DNA of 64,000 nt from NCBI RefSeq assembly GCF_003254645.1, contig NZ_PNFD01000003.1, positions 544,104 to 608,103 on the forward strand. The letters are read 5' to 3'. The stretch is from Microbacterium suaedae. Its GTDB lineage: Bacteria > Actinomycetota > Actinomycetes > Actinomycetales > Microbacteriaceae. A model generated the notes under the pieces. The model did no database searches. It was not told the origin of the DNA and saw only the letters and a program-made list of their open reading frames with translations. The position numbers were made by a program, and so were the translations under genes. Below, one piece after another: positions 45,987 to 53,315 of this stretch. The first letter of the stretch is position 1. Each line of letters starts with the position of its first letter.

Positions 45987-46829
45987 TCACCCGAAGATCA
46001 TCGGCAGATCGTCGTCTTCGTCGTCGGACAGGTCGAGGTCGACGACGACCGGGACGTGGTCGCTCGGGCCCTCGCCCTTGCGCTCCTCGCGCTCGATCGA
46101 CGCGCCCTCGACGGCGTCGGCGAACGCTTTCGATCCGAGGATGAAGTCGATGCGCAGGCCCTCGTTTCGGGGGAAGCGCAGCTGCTTGTAGTCCCAGAAC
46201 GTGAATCCCTCGGGCACGAGGGGCCGCACGACGTCGGAGAGGCCGGCGCCTTCGAGCGCGCGGAACGCCTCGCGTTCGGCGGGGGAGACGTGGGTCGTCT
46301 CGCCTTCGACGATCGACGGATCTCCGTTGTCGCGGTCGAGGGGGGCGACGTTGAAGTCGCCGGTGAGCGCGAGCGGCAGCTCCGGATCCGTCGCCAGCGC
46401 GTCGGTCACATACTGGCGGAGGGCGTCGTAGAACTTCAGCTTGTAGGCGTAGTGCGGGTCGTCGAGGCCGCGGCCGTTCGGCACATACAGGCTCCAGAGG
46501 CGCACGCCCTCGACGAGCGCCGAGATCGCGCGCGCCTCCAGCGGGGCGTCGTCGCCGTCGTATCCCTTCTGGAACCCCGGCATTCCCGGGAAGGAATATT
46601 CGACGTCCTCGAGGGGGAGGCGGCTGGCGATCGCGACGCCGTTCCACTGGTTCAACCCGTGCGCCTCGACCGTGTACCCCGCGTCCTCGAAGGGCTGGTA
46701 CGGGAACTGCGTCGGCTTGCACTTGATCTCCTGCATGAGCAGGACGTCGATCCCCGCGCGCTCCGCGAACGCGACCACACGGTCCACGCGCGCACGGACG
46801 GAGTTGACGTTCCAGGTCGCGATCCGCAT
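45987..46829 (-). CDS. xthA: Exodeoxyribonuclease III / AP endonuclease
   Basis: 280-residue DNA repair nuclease cutting at abasic sites. EEP-fold motifs: IATWNVNSVRAR, metal-binding Glu in MQEIKCK, LTGDFNVAP, and the catalytic SDHVPVVVDL. The sequence is of the XthA type common in actinobacteria. An acidic stretch (LSDDEDDDLP) near the end is unusual. The ATG at 46829 has TAGGCT 6 nt upstream and appears leaderless. Confidence 0.95.
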   Translation of the reverse strand: MRIATWNVNSVRARVDRVVAFAERAGIDVLLMQEIKCKPTQFPYQPFEDAGYTVEAHGLNQWNGVAIASRLPLEDVEYSFPGMPGFQKGYDGDDAPLEARAISALVEGVRLWSLYVPNGRGLDDPHYAYKLKFYDALRQYVTDALATDPELPLALTGDFNVAPLDRDNGDPSIVEGETTHVSPAEREAFRALEGAGLSDVVRPLVPEGFTFWDYKQLRFPRNEGLRIDFILGSKAFADAVEGASIEREERKGEGPSDHVPVVVDLDLSDDEDDDLPMIFG

Positions 46830-46863
46830 GGATCCAGCCTATTCGTCCCGCAGGAGCGAACGC

Positions 46864-47127
46864 CTATCGGCGCGGGTCCGAACCCCACTTCAGGTTGTCG
46901 AACAGGTCGTCGACGGCCTGCCGGTCGTAGGCCTCGGCGCGCGGCGCCGAGGGAAAGTCGACGTTCTTCACGAGATCGGCGAACTGCCGGTTCGAGCGGA
47001 GCCGGTCGACGACCTTGTCGAGCACGTCGTTCACGGGTCCGCGAGCGTACCCGTCGCGGAAGAGACCCGGCTTCTTCACCGGGCGCGACGCGAGCCAGTC
47101 TTCCAGGGGCTGATCTGCCTTCGCCAT
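46864..47127 (-). CDS. Conserved small protein of unknown function
   Basis: 87-residue soluble protein (MAKADQPLEDWLASRPVKKP), rich in charged residues, with no membrane helix or recognisable domain. The start has TAGGCT 6 nt upstream (leaderless pattern) inside a divergent region shared with pyrE, and the reading frame shows normal codon use. I recall similar small proteins in Microbacteriaceae but cannot assign a function. Confidence 0.75.
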   Translation of the reverse strand: MAKADQPLEDWLASRPVKKPGLFRDGYARGPVNDVLDKVVDRLRSNRQFADLVKNVDFPSAPRAEAYDRQAVDDLFDNLKWGSDPRR

Positions 47128-47144
47128 CTTCCCAGCCTAGTCAC

Positions 47145-47230
47145 CTGCACAACGACGCCAATCCTGCGCCGAGTCGTGCGACACGCCGGGGTTCGAGCAG
47201 CCACGGGCGAGAATTGGCGTCGTTGTGCAG
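47145..47230. repeat. Intergenic hairpin element, copy 2
   Basis: A perfect 18-bp inverted repeat (47145-47162 with 47213-47230) has a 50-nt loop containing CGACACGCCGGGGTTC. Stem and loop core match the element at 33082-33165 in reverse orientation. Here it sits between two divergent genes, close to both -10 elements, so it cannot simply be a terminator. Confidence 0.93.
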
Positions 47231-47256
47231 AGGGCGCCGCTCGTAGACTGGAGCCC

Positions 47257-47835
47257 ATGGCCACAGCATCCACGCCCGCGCTCGAAGCCGACCGTCAGAA
47301 GCTCATCGAGCTGATCAAGGCCGAGGCGGTGTTCCACGGCGACTTCACGCTGTCGAGCGGCAAGAAGGCGACGTACTACGTCGATATGCGCAAACTCACC
47401 CTCGACCACCGGGCCGCCCCGGCGATCGGGCGCATCATGGCCGACCTCGTCGCCGATATCGACGGCGTCGTGGCCGTCGGGGGGCTGACGCTCGGAGCGG
47501 ATCCGATCGCGAACGCCGTGATGCACGCGACGGCGGCCTCAGAACAGCCGCTTGACGCGTTCGTCGTGCGCAAGGAGCCGAAGGATCATGGGCGCGGGCG
47601 TCAGGTCGAGGGGGCCGAGGTCGGCGGCAAGCGGGTCGTCGTGCTCGAGGACACGTCGACGACGGGCCAATCTGCGCTCAAGGCCGTCGAAGCGCTGCGC
47701 CGTGCGGGTGCCGAGATCGCGGCCGTCGCCGTCATCGTCGACCGGAAGACGGGAGCGCAGGCGGCCGTCGAGGCCGAGGGCCTCGAATGGCGCGCGGCCA
47801 TCGATCTGGACGATCTCGGGCTCGCGCCCCAGTAG
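47257..47835 (+). CDS. pyrE: Orotate phosphoribosyltransferase
   Basis: 192-residue enzyme of pyrimidine synthesis, making OMP from orotate and PRPP. Features are HGDFTLSSGKKATYYVDMRKL, VGGLTLGADPIANAV and the PRPP-binding VVVLEDTSTTGQSAL. KEPKDHGRGRQVEG matches the catalytic loop. TAGACT lies 7 nt before the ATG at 47257 with no ribosome binding site (leaderless). The open frame continues upstream through the hairpin element and is not coding there. Confidence 0.96.
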   Translation: MATASTPALEADRQKLIELIKAEAVFHGDFTLSSGKKATYYVDMRKLTLDHRAAPAIGRIMADLVADIDGVVAVGGLTLGADPIANAVMHATAASEQPLDAFVVRKEPKDHGRGRQVEGAEVGGKRVVVLEDTSTTGQSALKAVEALRRAGAEIAAVAVIVDRKTGAQAAVEAEGLEWRAAIDLDDLGLAPQ

Positions 47836-47879
47836 CCACGTCGTCGGGGACCTGCTGCGCGGCCCGCTAACCTTCCTCC

Positions 47880-48794
47880 ATGACCCGTTTCGCGCTGGCC
47901 GTCGATCTCGGCGGAACCAAGATCGAGGCCGCCCTCGTCGACGAGAACGGCGAGGTTCTCACGCCGAGCCGGAACCGCGTGCCAACCGGCCGTGAGATCA
48001 CGCCGGATGGGCTGCGTTCGGCCGTGAGCGCCGTTGTCGGCGCAGCGATCGACCAACTGCCTTTCGACGCCGAATTCGCGGGCGCCGGCATCGGATCCGC
48101 GGGCCCCGTCGATCTCGTGAGCGGCACGATTCACCCCGTCAATATGCCGGGCGTGCGCGGGTTCGCGCTCGTTGAGGCCGTCCGCGACTCGGTTGTCGCC
48201 GATATGGGGCTGACCGACGCCGCCATCACGCTGCGCCATGACGGCGGCGCGCTCGCTTTCGCGGAGTCCTGGCTGGGCGTCGCGGCGGGAACGCGCGCCT
48301 CGCTGTCGATCGTCGTCTCGACGGGGGTGGGTGGCGGCATCGTCATCGACGGCGCCCCCATCGGCGGCGCCACAGGGAACGCCGGCCACCTCGGCCAGAT
48401 GCACTCGGCCGAGCATGGCGGTGAACTCACCCTCGAGGAGGTCGCCTCCGGGCCAGCGAGTGTGCAATGGGCCCAGCTCGCAGGCTGGCAGGGATCCACG
48501 GGGGAGCAGCTCTCGGACGATGCGCGCCGCGGCGATCGCGTCGCGCGTGAGGCCATCGAGCGCTCGGCGACGGCGGTCGGCCGCACCCTCGCGGACGTGT
48601 CGACGCTCCTCGATCTCGAGATCGTGGCGATCTCGGGCGGATTCTCGTTCGTCGCGGACGACTACGTCGAGCTCGTCGGAGCCGCTCTGCGCGACTGGGC
48701 CGACCTGCCGTACGCCCAGGGCACCCGCGTCGTGCGCAGCGGCCTCGGCCCCGACGGCCCCCTCGTCGGCGCCGCGGCCCTCGCGCTGCGGTGA
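47880..48794 (+). CDS. ROK-family protein without the zinc-binding cysteines
   Basis: 304-residue sugar-kinase-like protein. The N-terminal phosphate motif LAVDLGGTKIEAALVD, the general-base Asp region LRHDGGALAFAE and the GTGVGGGIV-like STGVGGGIVIDG are present, so kinase activity is likely. The usual ROK zinc motif CXCGXXGCXE is replaced by HLGQMHSAEHGGELTLEEVASG: no cysteine at all. Similar cysteine-free ROK proteins exist in actinobacteria. It may be a glucokinase or N-acetyl sugar kinase; unresolved. TAACCT lies 6 nt before the ATG (leaderless). Confidence 0.88.
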   Translation: MTRFALAVDLGGTKIEAALVDENGEVLTPSRNRVPTGREITPDGLRSAVSAVVGAAIDQLPFDAEFAGAGIGSAGPVDLVSGTIHPVNMPGVRGFALVEAVRDSVVADMGLTDAAITLRHDGGALAFAESWLGVAAGTRASLSIVVSTGVGGGIVIDGAPIGGATGNAGHLGQMHSAEHGGELTLEEVASGPASVQWAQLAGWQGSTGEQLSDDARRGDRVAREAIERSATAVGRTLADVSTLLDLEIVAISGGFSFVADDYVELVGAALRDWADLPYAQGTRVVRSGLGPDGPLVGAAALALR

Positions 48795-48850
48795 TGCGGG
48801 CGTCCGCAGCGCGGAATTTTCTGCGGCCGGCCTAGGTGCCGCGGTGCGCA

Positions 48851-48880
48851 GTCACGATTCGCTATAGTACGTATCGTGAC
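48851..48880. promoter_or_regulatory. Candidate autoregulatory operator of the antitoxin gene
   Basis: GTCACGAT (48851-48858) and ATCGTGAC (48873-48880) form a perfect 8-bp inverted repeat that brackets the TATAGT -10 element and the GTG start of the XRE-nucleotidyltransferase gene. Binding by its own helix-turn-helix would block transcription. Confidence 0.65.
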
Positions 48881-49370
48881 TATGACGGCAGCCGAGGTCA
48901 TCCGCGACGCGCGCGAGAAGGCCGGCCTGACGCAGGCCGAGTTCGCCGCGCGGGTCGGCGTCACCCAGAGCGTAGTCAGCGCCTACGAGCGCGGCAGGCG
49001 CGAACCCTCGTTTCGCACGCTCGTCGACTTCATCAGCCTCGCCGGGTCTGAGCTGAGCATCAGCGTCGACTACAAGCCGACGCCGACGCTCGCGTATGTC
49101 CGGTCGAAGAAGGCCGAGCTCGAGGCGGCACTCGGTCAACTCGGCGCGGAGGACATTCGTGTCTTTGGCAGTGTGGCCAGGGGCGATGCGTCGCCCGGGA
49201 GCGACGTCGATCTCCTGGTGCATCTGCGCACAGGTGTGAGCCTCTTTGATCTCTCCGGCATGCACATAGACGCCGGCGAGATCCTCGGGATGCCCGTTGA
49301 TGTCGTGCCGGATACCGGACTCAAGTCCTACGCGAAGGACAACATCTTGGCTGAGGCAGTTCCGCTGTGA
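48876..49370 (+). CDS. XRE-MNT fusion, MntA-like antitoxin
   Basis: 164-residue protein: N-terminal XRE helix-turn-helix (LTQAEFAARVGVTQSVVSAY, ERGRREPS) and a C-terminal minimal nucleotidyltransferase domain with RVFGSVARGDASPGSDVDLLV, i.e. the GSxxRG...DxD motif of MntA/MNT antitoxins. In HEPN-MNT modules MntA AMPylates and silences the HepT ribonuclease. Here the HEPN gene directly downstream is destroyed, so this is an orphan antitoxin. The GTG at 48876 has TATAGT 7 nt upstream (leaderless); an ATG two codons later is the alternative. Confidence 0.9.
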   Translation: MTMTAAEVIRDAREKAGLTQAEFAARVGVTQSVVSAYERGRREPSFRTLVDFISLAGSELSISVDYKPTPTLAYVRSKKAELEAALGQLGAEDIRVFGSVARGDASPGSDVDLLVHLRTGVSLFDLSGMHIDAGEILGMPVDVVPDTGLKSYAKDNILAEAVPL

Positions 49371-49494
49371 CCCCAAGACGACAGCGCGAGCGCGTCGAGG
49401 ACATCCTCGAGTGCCCGAACTGAAGCTCGCTGTCCGCCGCATTCTCGACATCGGTGACCTCGACTACGAGCGCAGCCCGATGCGCACTGACTGA
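49367..49494 (+). pseudogene. Remnant of a HEPN (HepT/DUF86) toxin gene
   Basis: A GTG overlaps the antitoxin stop (GTGA) and begins VTPRRQRERVEDILE, the typical start of DUF86/HEPN proteins, then reaches a stop after 18 codons. In another frame VPELKLAVRRILDIGDLDYE follows and ends at 49494, resembling a C-terminal helix. The central region with the RX4-6H catalytic motif is absent. An internal deletion with frame change explains both halves. The loss of toxin is read directly; the HEPN identity rests on the short N-terminus and the partner gene. Confidence 0.6.
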
Positions 49495-49504
49495 TCTGCT
49501 CGCC

Positions 49505-49630
49505 TCAGCGCCGCGGTCCGAACGCGTCGTCGTCGTCGCGGCCGTTCTTCAGGTGCCGGAGGGCGCGGATCCCCATGACGATCGCCGCGATGCACGAGAG
49601 CCCGATGACGAATAGGAAGACCTCACCCAT
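49505..49630 (-). CDS. Small single-span membrane protein
   Basis: 41 residues: MGEVFLFVIGLSCIAAIVMG then IRALRHLKNGRDDDDAFGPRR, one membrane helix and a charged tail. GAGGA lies 8 nt upstream of the ATG at 49630, which is 8 bp inside the 3' end of the HAD gene, so coupled expression is likely. Function unknown. Confidence 0.65.
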   Translation of the reverse strand: MGEVFLFVIGLSCIAAIVMGIRALRHLKNGRDDDDAFGPRR

Positions 49631-50411
49631 CTTCGCGGTCCTCCAGAAGCTCGGCGACGCTCGACAGGGTCTCGCTCGGGCGGAACGGGTATCGATCGAT
49701 CTCACGCTGGTCGCTGATGCCGCTCATCACGAGAACGGTGTGCAGGCCCGCCTCGATTCCGGCCACGATGTCGGTGTCCATGCGGTCGCCGATCATGCCC
49801 GTGTTCTCGCTGTGGGCACCGATGCGGTTGAGCGCCGAGCGGAACATCATCGGGTTGGGCTTGCCCACAACGTACGGCTCTTTGCCGGTCGCCTTCGTGA
49901 TGAGCGCGTTGATCGCGCCCGTCGCGGGGAGAGGCCCTTCGGCGGAGGGGCCCGTTGCGTCGGGGTTGGTCGAGATGAAGCGCGCGCCGCGTCCGATGAG
50001 GCGGATCGCCTTCGTGATCGCCTCGAACGAATAGTTGCGCGTCTCGCCGATGACGACGTATTCGGGATCCGATTCCGTCATCACGAAGCCCGCCTCGTGC
50101 ATCGCCGTGAGGATCCCCGCCTCGCCGACGACGTACGCCGTGCCGCCGGGCGATTGGGTCTCGAGGAACGTCGCGGTCGCGAGCGCCGAGGTCCAGATCC
50201 GGTCTTCGGGCACCTCGATCCCGCTCGCCAGAAGACGTGCGGACAGATCGCGCGGCGTGAAGATCGAGTTGTTCGTCAGCACGAGGAACGGCGTCTCGTT
50301 CCTGCGCCACTGCGCGAGCAGCTCGGGCGCCCCGGCGATCGCCCGGTTCTCATGGACGAGCACGCCGTCCATATCGGTCAACCAGCACTCGATCTCGCTT
50401 CGACTCGCCAT
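49623..50411 (-). CDS. HAD-IIA phosphatase (NagD-like)
   Basis: 262-residue phosphatase. Motif I is LTDMDGVLVHEN, motif II TNNSIFTPRDL, the type IIA cap lies between, and MIGDRMDTDIVAGIEAGL carries motif IV. NagD-type enzymes hydrolyse sugar or nucleotide monophosphates; the substrate is unknown. The ATG at 50411 has TACGCT 6 nt upstream (leaderless). Confidence 0.93.
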   Translation of the reverse strand: MASRSEIECWLTDMDGVLVHENRAIAGAPELLAQWRRNETPFLVLTNNSIFTPRDLSARLLASGIEVPEDRIWTSALATATFLETQSPGGTAYVVGEAGILTAMHEAGFVMTESDPEYVVIGETRNYSFEAITKAIRLIGRGARFISTNPDATGPSAEGPLPATGAINALITKATGKEPYVVGKPNPMMFRSALNRIGAHSENTGMIGDRMDTDIVAGIEAGLHTVLVMSGISDQREIDRYPFRPSETLSSVAELLEDREDG

Positions 50412-50524
50412 GGGCTCAGCGTATGTCGTCTGCGGAATTCCCGCCGCGTGTCGCGTGGAATCGCCACAGGTCCAGTCCGCGCGCCGTAGCCCAGACGGAC
50501 CCGAGCAGGCATACGCTCGGCAGT

Positions 50525-51511
50525 GTGAGCACGAGCGCGCGGGCGGATTGGGATCCGCAGCATTTGCCGTCGCAGGACGGGCGGAGCTATCTCGTCACGG
50601 GAGCGAACGCCGGACTGGGGTATTTCACCTGCGAGCACCTCGCGCGCGCTGGAGCCCACGTGATCATGAGCGGGCGGCACCCGAACCGGCTTGCGGCGGC
50701 GCATGACGCGATCGAGGCGCGCGTTCCCGGCGCCTCGGTCGAGACGCTGCTGATGGACGTCGCGAACCCCGGATCCATCCGTGCCGCCGCCGCGAGCGTG
50801 CGCGGCGGGCTCTTCGATCGCACGCGGCTCGACGGTGTCGTCTTCAACGCGGGGATCGTGCACACGCCCCGGCGCCGCAAGGTGACCCGCGACGGGCGCG
50901 AGCTCGTGTTCTCGACGAACGCGCTCGGACACTTCGTGCTCGGAGCCGAACTGCTCGTCTCGCTCGCGAAGTCGTCGACGAGTCGCTGGGAGCCGCGCAT
51001 GGTGTGGCTGGGCAGCATGTCGACGCGCATGGGCGCGCACGTCCCCACGGACGTGCAGCTCGAGACGACCTACTCTGCGTGGAAGGCGTACGTGCAGTCG
51101 AAGGTGGCCGTGCAGGCTCTCGGTTTCGAGGCAGACGCGCGCCTGCGAGACGCCGGCGTTCCCGTACGGAGCGTCGTCGCCCATCCCGGGTATTCGATCG
51201 GTGGGCGCACGCCCCACGTCGCGGGAGTCAATGAGCCGAGCGCCTGGAAGCGGATCCGCGACGGCATCCAGGCTCCCGTCGCGCAGAGCAAGCAGCGCGG
51301 TGCCGACACGATCGTTCGTGCCCTCATCGATCCCGAGATCTCGAGCGGCGAGTACTGGGGGCCGCGTCTTGTCACGCGCGGCGCCGCGGTCCGGCAGCGT
51401 CCCTCGGCAACCTCCCTGGATCCGGAGGTCCGTCGGCGCGTGTGGGAGAAGTGCGAGGCACTATCCGGCATGACGTGGCCGTTCGCGAAGGCGGCGCGCG
51501 CAGCACGCTGA
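50525..51511 (+). CDS. SDR family oxidoreductase
   Basis: 328-residue extended SDR-like protein. Cofactor motif LVTGANAGLGYFTCEHLA, FNAGIVHTP for NAG, STNALGHFVLGAELL, and catalytic Tyr/Lys in YVQSKVAVQ. The layout matches retinol-dehydrogenase-like or protochlorophyllide-type SDRs; the substrate is unknown. The GTG at 50525 has TACGCT 7 nt upstream and no ribosome binding site; a longer open frame upstream overlaps the HAD promoter and is not coding. Confidence 0.88.
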   Translation: MSTSARADWDPQHLPSQDGRSYLVTGANAGLGYFTCEHLARAGAHVIMSGRHPNRLAAAHDAIEARVPGASVETLLMDVANPGSIRAAAASVRGGLFDRTRLDGVVFNAGIVHTPRRRKVTRDGRELVFSTNALGHFVLGAELLVSLAKSSTSRWEPRMVWLGSMSTRMGAHVPTDVQLETTYSAWKAYVQSKVAVQALGFEADARLRDAGVPVRSVVAHPGYSIGGRTPHVAGVNEPSAWKRIRDGIQAPVAQSKQRGADTIVRALIDPEISSGEYWGPRLVTRGAAVRQRPSATSLDPEVRRRVWEKCEALSGMTWPFAKAARAAR

Positions 51512-51542
51512 GGGTCGTGGCGGTGCCCGTATTCTGGGAGCC

Positions 51543-52178
51543 ATGCCCACGAGCCCCGCGGCCGACGACTACCTCAAGACCATCTACGCCCACACCGAGT
51601 GGCAGGATGCGCCGATCACGCCGTCCGTCCTCGCGGCCAAGCTGGGCGTCGCGCCGTCGAGCGTGACCGAGATGGTGAAGAAGCTCGCTGCGTCTGGGCT
51701 CGTTTCACACGAGCCGTACCGTGCCGTGACGCTCACCGATCCCGGCCGCGAACGTGCCGTCACGATGACCCGGCGTCACCGTCTCATCGAGACGTGGCTC
51801 GTACAGGAGTTCGGCTACACATGGGACGAGGTGCACGACGAGGCCGAGGTGCTCGAGCATGCCGTCAGCGACCGCATGCTCGACCGGATCGACGAGCGAC
51901 TCGGCCACCCGATGCGGGATCCGCATGGCGACGCGATTCCGCGCCCGGACGGATCCGTCGAACGCCTGCCATTCGTTCGGCTCGACGGCGCGGATCCGGG
52001 GCATACGGGCGAGGTGCTGCGCGTGAGCGACCGGGATCCGATGCTCCTGCGCGCCATCACGAGCTCGGGCATCGACGTGGCGACCGAGATCACCGTGCGC
52101 GAGGAGTGCGTCGAGGTCGACGGGCGCCGCGTGGAGCTGCCCGACGGCGCCGCGGAGGCGATCTGGCTCACCGTGTGA
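51543..52178 (+). CDS. DtxR/IdeR-type metal-dependent regulator
   Basis: 211-residue regulator with an N-terminal winged helix (DDYLKTIYAHTEWQDAPITP, LGVAPSSVTEMVKKLAASGLV), a dimerisation domain carrying candidate metal ligands (EVHDEAEVLEHAVSD) and a C-terminal SH3-like FeoA domain. It should sense Fe or Mn and repress uptake genes; none is adjacent. TATTCT lies 7 nt before the ATG (leaderless). It ends 25 bp before the erm leader peptide. Confidence 0.93.
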   Translation: MPTSPAADDYLKTIYAHTEWQDAPITPSVLAAKLGVAPSSVTEMVKKLAASGLVSHEPYRAVTLTDPGRERAVTMTRRHRLIETWLVQEFGYTWDEVHDEAEVLEHAVSDRMLDRIDERLGHPMRDPHGDAIPRPDGSVERLPFVRLDGADPGHTGEVLRVSDRDPMLLRAITSSGIDVATEITVREECVEVDGRRVELPDGAAEAIWLTV

Positions 52179-52191
52179 CGCGGCCGGGTGC

Positions 52192-52197
52192 TACCGT
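52192..52197 (+). promoter_or_regulatory. -10 element of the erm leader transcript
   Basis: TACCGT lies 6 nt before the leader-peptide ATG. This is the leaderless pattern shared by many genes in the window, so transcription probably starts at the leader ATG itself. Confidence 0.55.
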
Positions 52198-52203
52198 GAC
52201 GGC

Positions 52204-52269
52204 ATGGGAACGATAGAGGGAGCGCCCGTGATGGGGCGCTGCGGGATCTTCCGCGACCGCCGCGCCTGA
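52204..52269 (+). CDS. erm leader peptide
   Basis: 21-codon open frame MGTIEGAPVMGRCGIFRDRR-A ending at TGA, 152 nt upstream of the erm gene. It contains R17-D18-R19, a +X+ motif of the type at which macrolide-bound ribosomes stall. The stop overlaps the foot of an 11-bp hairpin, so a ribosome stalled at Asp18 would clash with its stem. The arrangement equals that of inducible erm genes in other bacteria; the peptide itself matches no leader that I remember. An internal ATG at codon 10 is an alternative start. Confidence 0.65.
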   Translation: MGTIEGAPVMGRCGIFRDRRA

Positions 52270-52319
52270 CGGCGCGCTCGCGTTCGATCCGAACTCTTCG
52301 CTGACGTCAGCGCGCCGTC
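52268..52319 (+). promoter_or_regulatory. erm attenuator stem I
   Basis: A perfect 11-bp stem (52268-52278 with 52309-52319) starts at the leader stop codon; the 30-nt loop contains GAACTCTTC and most of a small palindrome CGCTGACGTCAGCG (52299-52312), which would compete with it. Its position suggests a ribosome-sensitive switch. Confidence 0.65.
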
Positions 52320-52344
52320 TCTCCGAGATGTCATCGGCACCTCG

Positions 52345-52387
52345 GACGGGCAGTCTTCGCGTGCTCGCACGCGCTCACCCTGCCGTC
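52345..52387 (+). promoter_or_regulatory. erm central hairpin
   Basis: GACGGGCAG (52345-52353) pairs with CTGCCGTC (52380-52387) with one bulge; inside it CGCGTG-CTCG-CACGCG (52358-52373) forms a 6-bp tetraloop hairpin. The base GACGG can alternatively pair with CCGTC of stem I (52315-52319), giving a possible alternative fold. Confidence 0.5.
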
Positions 52388-52390
52388 GGG

Positions 52391-52417
52391 GTGCTCCAGA
52401 ACTCTTCCTTGGAGCGC
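52391..52417 (+). promoter_or_regulatory. Hairpin sequestering the erm ribosome binding site
   Basis: GTGCTCCA (52391-52398) pairs with TGGAGCGC (52410-52417) with one G-U pair, loop 11 nt. The GGAG of the erm ribosome binding site (52411-52414) is inside the stem, so translation of erm would be low until the fold is changed. The loop repeats the GAACTCTTC of stem I. Confidence 0.6.
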
Positions 52418-52421
52418 GCAC

Positions 52422-53189
52422 ATGCCTCGTTCAATCCACGGCGGCCGACATGAGCTCGGCCAGAACTTCCTCACCCACCGACCGACCATCGAGCGTATCG
52501 CCGCGCTCGCCGCGGACACCCGCGGATCCATTCTCGAAATCGGCGCCGGCGATGGCGCGATCACGCGATCCCTCGCGGAGCTCGGACGTCCGATGACCGC
52601 GATCGACATCGACGAGCATCGGGTGCGTCGATTGCGACGTGCGCTCCCCGATGTGCGCGTCGAGCACGCCGACGCCCTCCGCTACCCGCTCGCGGGGCCG
52701 GTGATCGTCGGGAACATCCCGTTCCACCTCACGACGCCCGTCCTTCGGAGGCTGCTCGGCGCTCCGCGCTGGCGCGACGCGATCCTCCTCACGCAGTGGG
52801 AGGTCGCGCGAAAGCGTGCGGGCGTCGGTGGGCGCACGATGATGACGGCGCAGGCTGCGCCGTGGTTCGAGTTCGCGCTCGAGGGCCGCGTGCCCGCCCG
52901 CCACTTCGCGCCGTCGCCGAGCGTCGACGGCGGGATCCTGCGTGTGACGCGTCGTGGTTCGCCGCTCGTGCCACCGCACGAGCGTCGCGCATATGAGGCG
53001 TTCGTCCGCGCGGTGTTCATGGGGAGGGGCGGATCGCTCCGACGCGTCGCAGCGGGTGCCTCACGGCGGGGCGGGCGCGCCGCCGATCGGGCGCTCGCGC
53101 GGGCCCGCGTGCGGGACGGTGCCCTGCCGCGGGATCTCACGCCCGCGCAGTGGGCGTCGATCTGGTGCGACCTCCGGGTCGCGCCGTAG
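52422..53189 (+). CDS. erm: 23S rRNA (adenine-N6)-methyltransferase Erm
   Basis: 255-residue rRNA methyltransferase conferring macrolide-lincosamide-streptogramin B resistance by methylating A2058. Visible motifs are HELGQNFLTHRPTIERI, SAM motif I ILEIGAGDGAITRSL, IDIDEH, ADALRYPL and the catalytic GNIPFHLTTPVL (NIPF). GQNFL and the basic C-terminal region (GRAADRALARARVRDG) are as in actinobacterial Erm proteins. KsgA is excluded by the C-terminal domain and by context. GGAG lies 7 nt before the ATG but inside a hairpin. The gene follows a leader peptide, so drug-inducible expression is expected. The drug spectrum is not predictable from sequence. Confidence 0.93.
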   Translation: MPRSIHGGRHELGQNFLTHRPTIERIAALAADTRGSILEIGAGDGAITRSLAELGRPMTAIDIDEHRVRRLRRALPDVRVEHADALRYPLAGPVIVGNIPFHLTTPVLRRLLGAPRWRDAILLTQWEVARKRAGVGGRTMMTAQAAPWFEFALEGRVPARHFAPSPSVDGGILRVTRRGSPLVPPHERRAYEAFVRAVFMGRGGSLRRVAAGASRRGGRAADRALARARVRDGALPRDLTPAQWASIWCDLRVAP

Positions 53190-53196
53190 GCGAGCC

Positions 53197-53274
53197 GATC
53201 CGGCGGAGATCCGCTCGTTCTCCGGATCCGGTCTCAGGATCGGATCCGGAGAATCGGCGATCGTCCGGCGGATC
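53197..53274. repeat. Long intergenic hairpin after erm
   Basis: A perfect 13-bp stem (53218-53230 with 53241-53253, TTCTCCGGATCCG) has a 10-nt loop and is extended outward by an imperfect stem reaching 53197 and 53274. It starts 8 nt after the erm stop. It could terminate the erm transcript before the downstream methyltransferase gene. Confidence 0.8.
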
Positions 53275-53315
53275 AGCTCACCGTGTGAGGTGCGGCGGGG
53301 TGCGACGATAGGGGA

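Noticed and set aside
52422..53189. KsgA (housekeeping rRNA dimethyltransferase) identity
   Set aside because: The start, NIPF context, basic C-terminal domain and leader peptide fit Erm; KsgA genes normally lie elsewhere and are not preceded by an attenuator.
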